This document shows positions 53,462-63,065 of a DNA stretch of 64,000 bases, piece by piece. Numbering within the stretch: position 1 is the first letter of the stretch; each line of letters begins with the position of its first letter. The position numbers and the translations under genes were made by a program. The DNA is from Paracoccus saliphilus. GTDB taxonomy: Bacteria > Pseudomonadota > Alphaproteobacteria > Rhodobacterales > Rhodobacteraceae. The stretch spans positions 806,001 through 870,000 of the forward strand of contig NZ_CP067140.1 in NCBI RefSeq assembly GCF_028553805.1, in the 5' to 3' direction. Below the pieces are notes generated by a model. The model did no database searches and was not told the DNA's origin. It saw nothing but the letters and a program-made list of their open reading frames with translations.

Positions 53462-54933
53462 TCTGCCGCCTCCACGACCGGCGCGGGGTCCAGTTCCTCG
53501 CTCAGCGCTTCGATCTCCTCCAGCGCGGCACGAAGATGGCCCATGATCGCGGCGGCGATCTCGTCGGGTTCGGTCATCTCGTCCTCTGGGTCGCCGCTTT
53601 CATCGCGCAGCCATGTCCAGTCGAGGTTATCGCCACGATCCGCAATCTGCTCGCGCGTCAGTTTGCGCCAGCGGCTGGCCTCTCCCTGATCCTCACGCTC
53701 TGACCCGCCCAAGGGATCGGGGCCGAACAGAGTCTCGAATTCCTCGAAATGCGCGGCAGTCAGGGCGTTGGTTTTTCCGAAAGAGGGCATATTGGTGCGC
53801 AGGTCATAGAACCAGACCGCATCGGTCGCCTGCGTGCTGTGATTGGCGGGATAGACCCTGTCCGTCACACGGGTGAAGAACAGCACATTCGTTTTGACAC
53901 CCTGAGCATAGAAAATCCCGGTGGGCAGGCGCAGGATGGTGTGCAGGTTGCAGTTGACCATCAGGAACCGGCGCAGCTCGGTTCCGGTGCCGTCGCCAAA
54001 CAGGATGTTATCGGGCATGACTATGGCGCAGCGTCCGCCCGGTTTGAGGTTGCGGATGGCGTGTTCAAGAAACGGCATCGGGCCGACGCGCTCGCCCGCT
54101 GTCAGTGTGAAATCGGGACGGTTCACATTGCCCGACATCTTGTTGAAGGGCGGGTTGGTCAGGATCACATCGGCGCGACCAAGGTTTTCGCCCGAGGGGG
54201 AACAGCTATCCTCGCAGCCGACGAGGCTTTCAATGCCGTGCAACAGCATATTCATGACGCAGAGGCGGTGGGTGTCCGGCACCCATTCATGCCCTCGAAA
54301 TGCCTGCTTGCGCTGAAAATTGCTTTGGCTTTCCGAAATTTTGAACAGGTCGTCGGTGGCTGCCTTGATATATTGGTCAGCGGCGATCAGGAAACCGGCG
54401 GTCCCGGCGGCGGGGTCTTGGATGATTTCGCCCGGTTGCGGTTTGATCAGGCGAATGATGCTGTCGATCAACGCGCGTGGGGTGAAGTACTGGCCCGCCT
54501 TGGATTTCGTGGCCGATGTGGTCTTTTCCAGCAGCCCTTCATACATATCGCCCAGCCCGTCTTCCCGCGCGGAAAACCAGTCGAGCTTGTCGATATTGGT
54601 AGTCAGAATCTTGAGGTCTTTGGGCAGGCGAATATGCGTCGTGGCATCGGTGAAGATCGCGAGCGTCACCGGGTCATGAGTTACCTTGGGGTTGCCGAGC
54701 TCCAGCAGCATGATTTTGTAGTAGTCAAGCTGATCGCCGCCCTCGGTCGTTGCCAGTTTGCGCCAGCTATGGCCGTTCGACAGCCGGTGCTCCTGTTCGG
54801 TTTCCTCAAGCATTTTCAGAAAAAGCAGATATGTCAGCTCGTTGACGTAATTGGCATAGGAGACGCCTGCGGATTGCAGCGTTTTACATTCGCGCCAGAG
54901 CTTGTTGACGATATCGGCGGTATTCGGATTCAT
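53458..54933 (-). CDS. hsdM: Type I restriction-modification DNA adenine methyltransferase
   Basis: 491 residues. HsdM N-terminal helical domain then N6-adenine methylase: SAM motif DPAAGTAGFLIAADQY and catalytic NPPF in VILTNPPFNKMSG. It methylates the HsdS target. It overlaps hsdR and hsdS by 4 bp each, so the three are coupled in the order R-M-S. Confidence 0.94.
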   Translation of the reverse strand: MNPNTADIVNKLWRECKTLQSAGVSYANYVNELTYLLFLKMLEETEQEHRLSNGHSWRKLATTEGGDQLDYYKIMLLELGNPKVTHDPVTLAIFTDATTHIRLPKDLKILTTNIDKLDWFSAREDGLGDMYEGLLEKTTSATKSKAGQYFTPRALIDSIIRLIKPQPGEIIQDPAAGTAGFLIAADQYIKAATDDLFKISESQSNFQRKQAFRGHEWVPDTHRLCVMNMLLHGIESLVGCEDSCSPSGENLGRADVILTNPPFNKMSGNVNRPDFTLTAGERVGPMPFLEHAIRNLKPGGRCAIVMPDNILFGDGTGTELRRFLMVNCNLHTILRLPTGIFYAQGVKTNVLFFTRVTDRVYPANHSTQATDAVWFYDLRTNMPSFGKTNALTAAHFEEFETLFGPDPLGGSEREDQGEASRWRKLTREQIADRGDNLDWTWLRDESGDPEDEMTEPDEIAAAIMGHLRAALEEIEALSEELDPAPVVEAAE

Positions 54934-57900
54934 GCGCTCACTTTCCAGAGTTCTTCGTTGAAGTCATGCAGTATGCTTTCAAGCTGACCGTTAAACACCT
55001 TGTTGAGCCGGTTAAAGCCCCCGTGGTGCTTGAAGGTGCCTTCGTCGATGGAGGCACGGTCGAGCACGATTTCCTGTGTGATCTGATCGGCGATCCGGCG
55101 CAGCCATTGTTTCTGCGGGTCGGTCCATTTCGCCTTGGCCAGAATGGCTTTGGTCGCATTCTGTACGCGGGTTTCAAATGGGATCAGAGCATCGCCAAGT
55201 GCGGCTTGGCGGATGAAACCGATGATCGAGGCGGCGATATCTTCATTCGAGGCGTCGTTCCATGCACGGCGCAGGCTGGTTTCGGAAAAACCCAGTTTGT
55301 CGAGTTCGAGGCGCAGGCTACGCAATTCGGCGCGGGTCAGATCGCGCGGCCTTTGGACCACGACCGAGAGGGCGGCAATGCGGTTCTGGTTCTCTTTCAC
55401 GAATGAGGTGAAAGTTTCGAGGAAGTCTTCGGGCTTGTCGTGCTCGCCATACCCCGTGGTGACGGCATGCATGCTGTCTTCGTGGTGTGAAATCGGAAGG
55501 AGATTTGGTCCCGAGCCATCCGGATTCCAGTCGAGGATTTTTCCCAATCCAGTGAATTTCTTGGCATGTGCAGCGGCATTTTCCGGCGGCTCATTTTTGA
55601 GCCGGTCGCGCAGCTGCTCGGCAGTTTCGCCGGTCAAGTCCTCAATGGATTGCGCCACCTTGCTGGGTAGCTTCCGCAGCTTGCGGTGTAGTTTGGCGAG
55701 AATTTGATCCCGGATCAAAGCCTGCTGATCTTCTTCGGTAACAGTCGCCAATTCGTCAAAAAGCTGCTCAAATGTCAGTTTAGGATTGCTGGCGACCGGT
55801 TTCATCTGCGTCAGGTCCTGCAGCGTGGCGTACAGATCGACCGCGTCGAAAATGCGGAAAACCTCTTTGCCGATATCGTCGCATCGGCGCGTCGCGCGGC
55901 CTAGCATCTGTTCATAGAGAATACGGCTGTTGACGCGGCGGATGAAGACGAGATTCGTGATTTTCGGCACGTCGATGCCCGTGGTCAGCAGGTCAACGGT
56001 CACGGCGATCTGGGGGAAGGCATCGTTGCGGAAAGACCGGATCAGCGTGCCGACCTTGTCAACGCTGCCGGTGATCTTGCGGATGGCGGAATCCTCAATC
56101 GAGCCATATTGCGCGGCGAAGGCTTTCTTCAGCTCGTTGACGATGATGTCAGCGTGCGCGTCGGTGGCCGCGAAAATCAGCGTTTTGCCTTCAAGGCTCG
56201 GATCAATGTGCTTGGCGAGCTCTTCGGCGACAACTCGATTAAACGGCTGGGTAATGACCTTGCGGTTGAAAGACTCGACCTGAAAACTCAACTCATCCGG
56301 TGCGGTTTCCGTCTGGACCTCGCCCGTCTTGCTGTCCAGCAACTCGACATCCTCACCGGCGTCAAATGTAATCCCTGCCTTGGCTAGCGCGGTCTGGAAC
56401 CGGATCGGAGGCTCGTGGTCAATCAACCAGCCATCGATGACGGCCTCACGGTAGCTGTAGGTATAGATCGACTCGCCGAAAATCTGTGCGGTATGCAGTG
56501 CAGGCGTTGCGGTAAGGCCGATCTTAACTGCGTCGAAATATTCGAGGACGCGTCTGTACTTGGAGATATAATCTTCCTGATTTCGGAAACTCATCTCCGC
56601 ATCCGACATCTCCCGATCAAGCAGATAGCCCCGGTGACATTCATCAATCACCATCAGATCATATTGGCCGATTGGCGGCACATCGGCAGGGTCGTTATTA
56701 TAGAGGACTCGTTTAACCAGTCCCTGAATGGTGCAGATGTGGACTCGGGTTTCCGGATCGGGCCGGATATCCTCGAGCCCCATGATGCCGAATAACTGGC
56801 CGAAGGTCTTAGGTCCTTCAATCGCGGTGCTCATGAATTCGTCGCTGGTCTGCGTGCCAAGGGCCGAGCGGTCCACGACAAAGCAGATACGGCGGAACCT
56901 TTTCGTCGCCAGCAAGCGGTAAAGCATCGCGATAGCAAGTTTGGTCTTGCCGGTCCCGGTGGCCATCGCCACCAGCATTTCCCGCCTTTCCGTAGCAAGC
57001 GTCTTTTCCACGGCCTTGATTGCGGCTTTCTGATAGGGGCGAAGCTGGAAACCAAAATCGAATGATCTGGCTTCCAGTGCCTCCTGCGCCTTCTGTTTTT
57101 CGACCTCTAGCATTGACAGCAACTCATCGGGGCGGAACCAGCCCATCAATGCGCGTCGGAGATTGCTGGCGAGGCGGACATCACGGAACCAGATGCCGCT
57201 TTCTGTCTCAACCTGCTTGAGATAAGGGCGGCCATTGGTCGCAAAGACAAACGGTACAGAGTAGCCGTCATCCCAGCTCTCTGCATTTTCTGGCCATTCG
57301 AAGCCTTTTGAATATCTTTCGGCTTGGTCGATGGCCGCCGAGACGTTCTTGCGATAACGCTTGGCCTCGACAATTCCGACGCATGTTTCCCCGGCAAACA
57401 GTGCGTAGTCGGCTGGTCCGGATTTCGTGGGCCACTCGGCGATTGCCAGATTGCGGCCTTTGGCCGGGCGAACACCCTTACTGTATCTGATGTCGATGCT
57501 GTTGGCTTCCCAGCCGCTGTCCCGGAGTTGTTGGTCAATCAGTGCGCGGGTAGCTTGCTCATCGGGGTCAATGACGCTTGCGGCCTCATGCCCAGCTTTT
57601 GCAATGGATGCTTTTTGGGCCGGGGCCTGATGCTGTGCCTTGGAGACGAATTGCTGAAGTTGACGGTCTGCGTCCTGAGCGAGCGCTTCCCAGGTTTTGC
57701 GTTCTTCGATCTCCCGCCGATGCCGCGCCTCGGCCGTTTCTGCCGCGAGAATGGCCTGCTGTCGCTCTTCTTCGGCTTTTTGCGCAGCTGTCAGAGCCTC
57801 ATTTCGTTCGGCGCGAAGACGATCCAGCTCTTGCTGCAATTCCGTGTTGCTGTCGGATGGCGGTTGCGGCGGAATGAAAGGCCCTGTCGAGAACTCATGG

Positions 57901-58283
57901 TCCGGGGTGCTCGCACGAACATGCCAAACGCCAAGCTGCACGGACATCTTAAGACAGGTGAGCGCATCCCGGTGATTGCCCTTTCCTTCGTGAACCGCCG
58001 TATTTCCCCGCTTGCGGATATAGTGAAGGACATCCAGAACCTGCTCTGGTGCTGCCCGTTCATATTTCAGGCGCCGCAAGAGATCGGATTGGGTGTCACT
58101 ATGCTGCGGTTCTATCCCGACAAGCGCAGCATGTCGCTGCGTGAGGCGTTCGGCAAACTGCCTGAGTTTTATGATGCTCGTACTCGGATCGTCCTGAAAA
58201 TAACTCTCGGCCAATCGCCCCAGATTGGCAAGCTCGCCATCGAGGTGATCCAGGAAACCAAAATTACCGACCGACTGTCCCAT
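54930..58283 (-). CDS. hsdR: Type I restriction enzyme R subunit (EcoEI-like)
   Basis: About 1117 residues. An N-terminal DUF4145-like helical domain is followed by a coiled coil (~150-220), a PD-(D/E)xK nuclease (PADYALF, then VGIVEAKRY near residue 305), a superfamily 2 motor (Walker A ATGTGKT near 443, DECH box VIDECHRG, LTATP), helicase motif VI GRATRR, and an EcoEI R C-terminal domain. It translocates and cuts unmethylated DNA. ATG 58283 matches the family N terminus, but its ribosome site is weak; ATG 58385 is an alternative. Confidence 0.92.
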   Translation of the reverse strand: MGQSVGNFGFLDHLDGELANLGRLAESYFQDDPSTSIIKLRQFAERLTQRHAALVGIEPQHSDTQSDLLRRLKYERAAPEQVLDVLHYIRKRGNTAVHEGKGNHRDALTCLKMSVQLGVWHVRASTPDHEFSTGPFIPPQPPSDSNTELQQELDRLRAERNEALTAAQKAEEERQQAILAAETAEARHRREIEERKTWEALAQDADRQLQQFVSKAQHQAPAQKASIAKAGHEAASVIDPDEQATRALIDQQLRDSGWEANSIDIRYSKGVRPAKGRNLAIAEWPTKSGPADYALFAGETCVGIVEAKRYRKNVSAAIDQAERYSKGFEWPENAESWDDGYSVPFVFATNGRPYLKQVETESGIWFRDVRLASNLRRALMGWFRPDELLSMLEVEKQKAQEALEARSFDFGFQLRPYQKAAIKAVEKTLATERREMLVAMATGTGKTKLAIAMLYRLLATKRFRRICFVVDRSALGTQTSDEFMSTAIEGPKTFGQLFGIMGLEDIRPDPETRVHICTIQGLVKRVLYNNDPADVPPIGQYDLMVIDECHRGYLLDREMSDAEMSFRNQEDYISKYRRVLEYFDAVKIGLTATPALHTAQIFGESIYTYSYREAVIDGWLIDHEPPIRFQTALAKAGITFDAGEDVELLDSKTGEVQTETAPDELSFQVESFNRKVITQPFNRVVAEELAKHIDPSLEGKTLIFAATDAHADIIVNELKKAFAAQYGSIEDSAIRKITGSVDKVGTLIRSFRNDAFPQIAVTVDLLTTGIDVPKITNLVFIRRVNSRILYEQMLGRATRRCDDIGKEVFRIFDAVDLYATLQDLTQMKPVASNPKLTFEQLFDELATVTEEDQQALIRDQILAKLHRKLRKLPSKVAQSIEDLTGETAEQLRDRLKNEPPENAAAHAKKFTGLGKILDWNPDGSGPNLLPISHHEDSMHAVTTGYGEHDKPEDFLETFTSFVKENQNRIAALSVVVQRPRDLTRAELRSLRLELDKLGFSETSLRRAWNDASNEDIAASIIGFIRQAALGDALIPFETRVQNATKAILAKAKWTDPQKQWLRRIADQITQEIVLDRASIDEGTFKHHGGFNRLNKVFNGQLESILHDFNEELWKVSA

Positions 58284-58423
58284 AATGCAATTGTTGCGTT
58301 TGTTATCCTGCAAATGCAACGAGATAGTGGAACAATAACTTGGATCTTCGTCGCGGCGCTTTGCAGAATGCGTTCCGCGGATCATAATATACTCTGAACC
58401 GATTTGAGAATGAAGGTGACCGC

Positions 58424-58603
58424 ATGGAACAGGATGATCGGCATAGCAGGCCCGCAGTGACGCACCACGCGAATGATCTGCGGCTCCGGGTGCACCAACT
58501 CCAGAAACGTGCCGAGGCGGAAGGCTTTCGGGCGAGCTCCTCCCCTTTAGAAAGAAAGGCCTTCATGGACGAGAGCTGGGGGGAGGCCGATGAAACACGC
58601 TGA
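58424..58603 (+). CDS. Possible small ORF divergent from hsdR
   Basis: 59 residues, charged (MEQDDRHSRPAVTHHANDLR start), no family recognised. A GAAGGTGA ribosome site precedes ATG 58424. The bases 58604-58864 to its right show no supported gene. Confidence 0.4.
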   Translation: MEQDDRHSRPAVTHHANDLRLRVHQLQKRAEAEGFRASSSPLERKAFMDESWGEADETR

Positions 58604-58864
58604 GTCAACCGGAAGATAGTGACCGACCGGTCGTCATGGCCTGCGAAGATTCGCGCCGGGATCAAGATCACGCGGCAAGCGGGGCAACGAACTGGGCCTA
58701 CAGCAACTGGCCTCGCACCGAGTTCACTATCGCGCTGGATCTTCGCTGACGCCAAGACATGTTGGTTGGGTGAAATCTGGCTTTTCGCCTGGCGCCCGGC
58801 TCAATTGGTTCCAGATCACCGGGTCGCGGTAATCGAGAACCGGATCCCCGCTTCTGATTCTCGC

Positions 58865-59055
58865 CTACTGGTAGAATTCCCGCAGCAGGATCACGTAATC
58901 AGCGAGGAAAATGACGGGGTCGAACAGGCTCTGACATTCCGCATCACTCAGATACTGAATTTCGTCTAGATCTATCACCTCGCGAGCGCGGCGATGAATT
59001 CCGCCTCGCTGAATTCTTCCGGCAGGCGTCGCGAGAATTCCAGAGAATTCATTTC
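58865..59055 (-). pseudogene. Small gene broken by a single-base frameshift
   Basis: ATG 59055 has a good GAGGAGAG ribosome site and begins MNSLEFSRRLPEEFSEAEF, but the frame stops after 26 codons (…IAALAR). One base inserted near 58980 would continue it into EVIDLDEIQYLSDAECQSLF and on to a natural stop at 58865, giving a coherent acidic ~63-residue protein. Either a frameshift mutation or a sequencing error. Family not recognised. Confidence 0.45.
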
Positions 59056-59092
59056 GGTCTCTCCTCGGTCCAAATTGCTTTCTGGAGTGCAA

Positions 59093-59119
59093 AAACTCTT
59101 TACAGAACACGCGTTTTGT
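59093..59119 (+). repeat. 27-bp direct repeat, left copy (beside mcrC)
   Basis: AAACTCTTTACAGAA, three variable bases, then GCGTTTTGT; 24 of 27 bases match 62386-62412 in the same orientation. This copy also forms a dyad CTTTACAGAAC-ACGC-GTTTTGTAAAG (59098-59123) with 10 of 11 pairs, the layout of a tyrosine-recombinase core site or a dimeric operator. Confidence 0.75.
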
Positions 59120-59141
59120 AAAGTATCTGTGCTGACAATTC

Positions 59142-60386
59142 TTACTTATAATTTTGCGTGACGAGCTGTCGCGCTAGCGTTTCCCAATCCTTCCTTGTCT
59201 GAGTGACCCGCAAATCGACCAGCCGAATTTCTACCTGTCGATCTGTGGCGGTATATTGCCACACCGTTGGCTGCCGATCCTGTGCAGTTCCCGGATACAG
59301 AAGTATGACGCGGTTGGCGTCATAAACCGCCCCGTAGGATGCGAGCTGATAGAGGTCGGCTTGGCTGACTTTGGAGACTGATCCGATTGGATCGCCAAGA
59401 TCCTTCCACTTGGTATCAACGATCAGCGGTCCGGCATCGGTTTCGATCACGATGTCGGGGATCAATGGGTAAGCCCCGTGCTGCAGCAATGTGTACGTCC
59501 GGCGTTGCACCGACACCGTTCCTGCAGGCAGCACCCTTTGCAGCCAGCGCGATACATAGCGCTCGAACAACAGGTTCATTGGAAACAACAGGGCCACTCC
59601 AGTGAAAGTGCCGTATGTCGTATTTTGCCACACCGCCTCAAGCAACATGCGTGCCAAAGTATGAGTGTCGCGGAAACGTTCATTCAACCGATTCCAGACG
59701 ATCCGCTCCTTTAACGGTGCGCGACTTTGCGGAATTCCCGCAAACCGTTCTGTTAGACTGGTAATACGCCGACGAAGCGGTTCAGTTCGCGCGAAGGAAC
59801 CGAGATACAAAAGGCACGTCTTGAACAGGCGGTTCAAAGGTGTGTTCTCGGAAAATTCTTCGAAACGGCAATGCAGCCGGGAAGGATCAATCGCACGGCG
59901 CAGTATCTGTTGCCGTAGATCAAGATTGCCACGCAACTTGGGCAACAATTCCTCTTTCGGGACATAGGCCCGCATGAGTCCAGTCTGCACCTGTTGCGCA
60001 AGACGCGTCACAAACAAGTTGATGAATACTTCAAGGAGATCATTGTCCTGTGTGCTCAAGCCAGTGATTTGGCCCTCCGAAAGTGGAACATCAAAAGCCA
60101 AGGCGAGCATCCGGATTAGGGTCGCGCGCAACGCACCGTCGTTATCCTTCAGCTTGGGCAGGATTTCCAAAGAGATTCCCGGCGCAGCAATGATCCCGCA
60201 GACTTGTCGTGTTTCCAACCGCCGGAAGCCCCGCGCCAACACACCGTTTTCGGGAACACCAAGTCGCCTAGCTGCTGTAATCGCAGCAAGATGGAGTTGC
60301 TCCGCCTGTAGTTCACTTATGCCCTCCGGCCCGACAGGCAGGGACGACCATTCCGGCACCGTATAGTGGTGACGGCCAGGCCACAT
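59142..60386 (-). CDS. mcrC: McrC-like endonuclease subunit
   Basis: 414 residues. McrBC-type subunit C: an N-terminal OB/wing-like region (RQVCGIIAAPGISLEILPKL), a helical middle, and a C-terminal PD-(D/E)xK nuclease (LIPDIVIETDAGPLIVDTKWK, with the catalytic Asp, Asp and Lys). It cuts DNA when loaded by the McrB translocase. The ATG overlaps the mcrB stop by one base. Confidence 0.9.
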   Translation of the reverse strand: MWPGRHHYTVPEWSSLPVGPEGISELQAEQLHLAAITAARRLGVPENGVLARGFRRLETRQVCGIIAAPGISLEILPKLKDNDGALRATLIRMLALAFDVPLSEGQITGLSTQDNDLLEVFINLFVTRLAQQVQTGLMRAYVPKEELLPKLRGNLDLRQQILRRAIDPSRLHCRFEEFSENTPLNRLFKTCLLYLGSFARTEPLRRRITSLTERFAGIPQSRAPLKERIVWNRLNERFRDTHTLARMLLEAVWQNTTYGTFTGVALLFPMNLLFERYVSRWLQRVLPAGTVSVQRRTYTLLQHGAYPLIPDIVIETDAGPLIVDTKWKDLGDPIGSVSKVSQADLYQLASYGAVYDANRVILLYPGTAQDRQPTVWQYTATDRQVEIRLVDLRVTQTRKDWETLARQLVTQNYK

Positions 60387-62200
60387 TATGATCGATCCAG
60401 AAGCGTGATGTAAGCCTCTTCCGGATAAGCCCCCTCTTCGCGATAAATGTCCGAATAACGATACCGATCCTCCGCATAACCTTCCGCCCCGTTGGGGACA
60501 GGCAGCTGCGACCGCGATAGAAAGCCGTCGCCGCCTCCCAGAACGATCCGGACACGTTCGAGATCATCATGAAAGTACTCGCGCAGCAGAGGGATGACCT
60601 TGAAGGCCATGATCCGGTCGAGATCGGCTTTCGTCTTCGCCTCCATAAACCATGCGTGGCCGATCTGAGCGTCCTCACCGAGGAAATAAATCAGTCGCTG
60701 GTTGATGCTTGTTAGGACGGCCGCCAGATCGAGCGCACTGTCATCGAGTTCGATATCCACGAGTATCGACATATCAGGTGGCAGCTCTTCAAAGACGAAT
60801 CGGCGTCGTAATGCTGTATCCAGCAGCGAGATCGAGCGATCCGCGGTATTCATGGTGCCAAGGATGTAAAGGTTTCGTGGCAAGCAAAAGGCGGATTTCG
60901 AATAAGGCAATGTCACCGTTGTCGCTGCTGATGCCCCCATTCTCTTGTCGCTCTCGAGCAGTGTGATGAGTTCGCCCAAGACCTTGGAAATGTTCGCGCG
61001 GTTGATTTCGTCGATGATGAGAACATGATTGCCTTGTTGTTCCGACGCACGCTCTGCCATTATTTTGAAGATTCCAGCTTCCGGCTCGAGGGTGAAACCC
61101 GCGCCTGACGCCATCGGGCGAGGCCGCAGTCCCTCGACAAAGTCCTCATAGGTATAGCTCTGATGGAAAGTGACGAAGCCGATGCGTTCGTCCTTGACCA
61201 ATTGGTTGTATGCTTGACGCATAGCGATCGGGTCTTCCGGTGCCTGCCCCAGACAAATCTCGACAGCACGTCTCGCGGTGCTGAATGTTTTTCCTGTACC
61301 AGGTGGGCCGTAGAAAATCGTATTCAGTTCATGGTTGTTCCAGGGTGGAACGACCTCATCCTCGTTCATTTCCTGTGCAGAAGTTTTCTTTTTCTTTTTA
61401 GGTTTCTGCCAGACGGTCCTGAAATCCCCTTCGTAAAAATCGACCCGCGAACCGTGTTTTGCCTCAAGTTCCTTCCGCAGTGTTACGAGCGCCGCATCGA
61501 GCTCAACAAAACTCATGCTTCGCACTTCCGCCGGCGAAGCTGCGCCAAAGCCTACAAGGATGTCACGCTTATTCGATGCAGCACTGATGCGCTCATAGTC
61601 ATCAGGGAAAAACAGAAACGGCAGGATGTGCCGCAATTGACGGTTATCACCTTCGACATGCACGTCCATCCATGAAGCGAATGCTTCTCCGTCAGAGACT
61701 AAATGACGACGCTCGTTCTCGGGTTTCGCTTTCAGATCCTGCATGGCGGTTATCAGTAGGACGAGTTCGCGCCATTTATTGTTATTATATCCCTGTCCGG
61801 CGCGCCCGACGCCTTGAAGTACTGGGTCGGTAAGTGCCGCAACCTCTGGCTGCAGTTCCCCGCCGGACCATGACCAGACTTCGCGAACCTTTTGATCTTT
61901 GGTCGAGGGGGCGACATCAGAGCGCTGGAACGCGTAGAGCAACCAGATCAACTCGGCCATCAGACAGCGGCCGTCGCTCGTGGAATCAGAAAGCTGAGCT
62001 TTGAGCTTCTCGAAAAAATTTCCGTCGCCGGCGTCAAGGTTTTGGACATAGGTTCGCTGGAGTCCGGCAAAGTTATCAGCGGTCCAAAGTGACCGACCTG
62101 GTGATAGAAGCGAACCATCATTGATCAGGCAATCGGTGCGAAGGCGATCCATCGTTTCATAAAGCGGCGAAAGGTCGGCGCTTGGATTGTATCGAGCCAT
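60386..62200 (-). CDS. mcrB: McrB-like AAA+ GTPase/ATPase restriction subunit
   Basis: 604 residues from ATG 62200 (GGGA upstream; a start at 62269 would add 23 residues). The N-terminal ~280 residues form a target-sensing domain I do not recognise. It is joined by a Lys-rich linker (KPKKKKK) to the McrB AAA+ motor: Walker A GPPGTGKT near residue 300, Walker B VLIIDEINRAN, sensor GTMNTADRSISLLDTALRRRF. In this class the N-terminal domain decides which modified DNA is bound, so the target (methylated, hydroxymethylated or other) is open. Confidence 0.9.
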   Translation of the reverse strand: MARYNPSADLSPLYETMDRLRTDCLINDGSLLSPGRSLWTADNFAGLQRTYVQNLDAGDGNFFEKLKAQLSDSTSDGRCLMAELIWLLYAFQRSDVAPSTKDQKVREVWSWSGGELQPEVAALTDPVLQGVGRAGQGYNNNKWRELVLLITAMQDLKAKPENERRHLVSDGEAFASWMDVHVEGDNRQLRHILPFLFFPDDYERISAASNKRDILVGFGAASPAEVRSMSFVELDAALVTLRKELEAKHGSRVDFYEGDFRTVWQKPKKKKKTSAQEMNEDEVVPPWNNHELNTIFYGPPGTGKTFSTARRAVEICLGQAPEDPIAMRQAYNQLVKDERIGFVTFHQSYTYEDFVEGLRPRPMASGAGFTLEPEAGIFKIMAERASEQQGNHVLIIDEINRANISKVLGELITLLESDKRMGASAATTVTLPYSKSAFCLPRNLYILGTMNTADRSISLLDTALRRRFVFEELPPDMSILVDIELDDSALDLAAVLTSINQRLIYFLGEDAQIGHAWFMEAKTKADLDRIMAFKVIPLLREYFHDDLERVRIVLGGGDGFLSRSQLPVPNGAEGYAEDRYRYSDIYREEGAYPEEAYITLLDRS

Positions 62201-62385
62201 GGTAAATCCCGGTGCAAAAGCGGCCACTGCCTCAGCATACGAGTACCGGGGCGAGGCCGGCAATCCCACTTCTGCACCACCCTCTTGATCTCACAAAAAA
62301 ATCTACGCCTTTGAGAAGTGAAGCTAACCGTTACAGCCTCAAGGCTCGTCACCCGTAGCGTTTCGCGATAGGCTGAACAGGGATT

Positions 62386-62412
62386 AAACTCTTTACAGAA
62401 AGTGCGTTTTGT
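62386..62412 (+). repeat. 27-bp direct repeat, right copy (between mcrB and recombinase)
   Basis: Same sequence as 59093-59119 except the three-base centre (AGT here, CAC there). The right arm is partly degenerate (GTTTTGTCGAG), so the dyad is weaker here. It lies 186 bp upstream of mcrB and 46 bp before the recombinase start. Confidence 0.75.
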
Positions 62413-62458
62413 CGAGAGTCGGGGAAAGCGACCCCGGCAATTCCAGGGCAGGTATCAC

Positions 62459-63061
62459 ATGAGCGATCCGCGTCCCAACCGGCCTTTTGTCAAGAGTGGC
62501 GGCACCGAGCCGGTCGATGCGCATCGGCGCGACCGGGATTACCTGACCCCGGCCGAGATGACGCGGCTGCTGGCGGCGGCGAAATCCGGTCGGCACGGCG
62601 CGCGCGATCATCTCATGCTGTTGCTGATGTACCGCCACGGGCTGCGGGTCAGTGAGCTGATTGCGCTGCGGTGCAATGATCTCGACCTCGCATCCGGACA
62701 CATCTGGGTCCGGCGGCTGAAACGCGGTCTTGCCACCAACCAGCCCTTGGCCGGAGACGAGCTCCGTGCCCTGCGGCGTGTCTTGTCGGTGCGGCAGGAT
62801 GCTATGCTCTGGCTGTTTCTCTCGGAACGTGGCCAGCCGCTGACCCGCCAGGCCGTCAACTATCTCATTGCCGCGATCGCCAGGCGGGCCGGCCTCGGGC
62901 CGGTCCATCCGCATATGCTGCGCCATTCCTGCGGCCATGCGCTTGCCCATGCCGGGCGCGACCTGCGCCTGATCCAGGATTATCTCGGCCATCGCGATCC
63001 CCGCCATACCGCCCGCTACACCCGCACCGCGGCCAGTCGCTTCACCGGTCTCTGGGATTGA
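62459..63061 (+). CDS. Short tyrosine recombinase (FimB/FimE size class)
   Basis: 200 residues, catalytic domain only. Active-site residues: Arg in RHGLRVSELIAL, the Lys region WVRRLKRG, HMLRHSCG (His-x2-Arg), LGHRDPRHTARY with second His and nucleophile Tyr. The absence of an arm-binding N-terminal domain is typical of FimB-like invertases and of recombinases in plasmids and defence islands. ATG 62459 was chosen over GTG 62402, which lies inside the direct repeat. Confidence 0.88.
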   Translation: MSDPRPNRPFVKSGGTEPVDAHRRDRDYLTPAEMTRLLAAAKSGRHGARDHLMLLLMYRHGLRVSELIALRCNDLDLASGHIWVRRLKRGLATNQPLAGDELRALRRVLSVRQDAMLWLFLSERGQPLTRQAVNYLIAAIARRAGLGPVHPHMLRHSCGHALAHAGRDLRLIQDYLGHRDPRHTARYTRTAASRFTGLWD

Positions 63062-63065
63062 GCTG

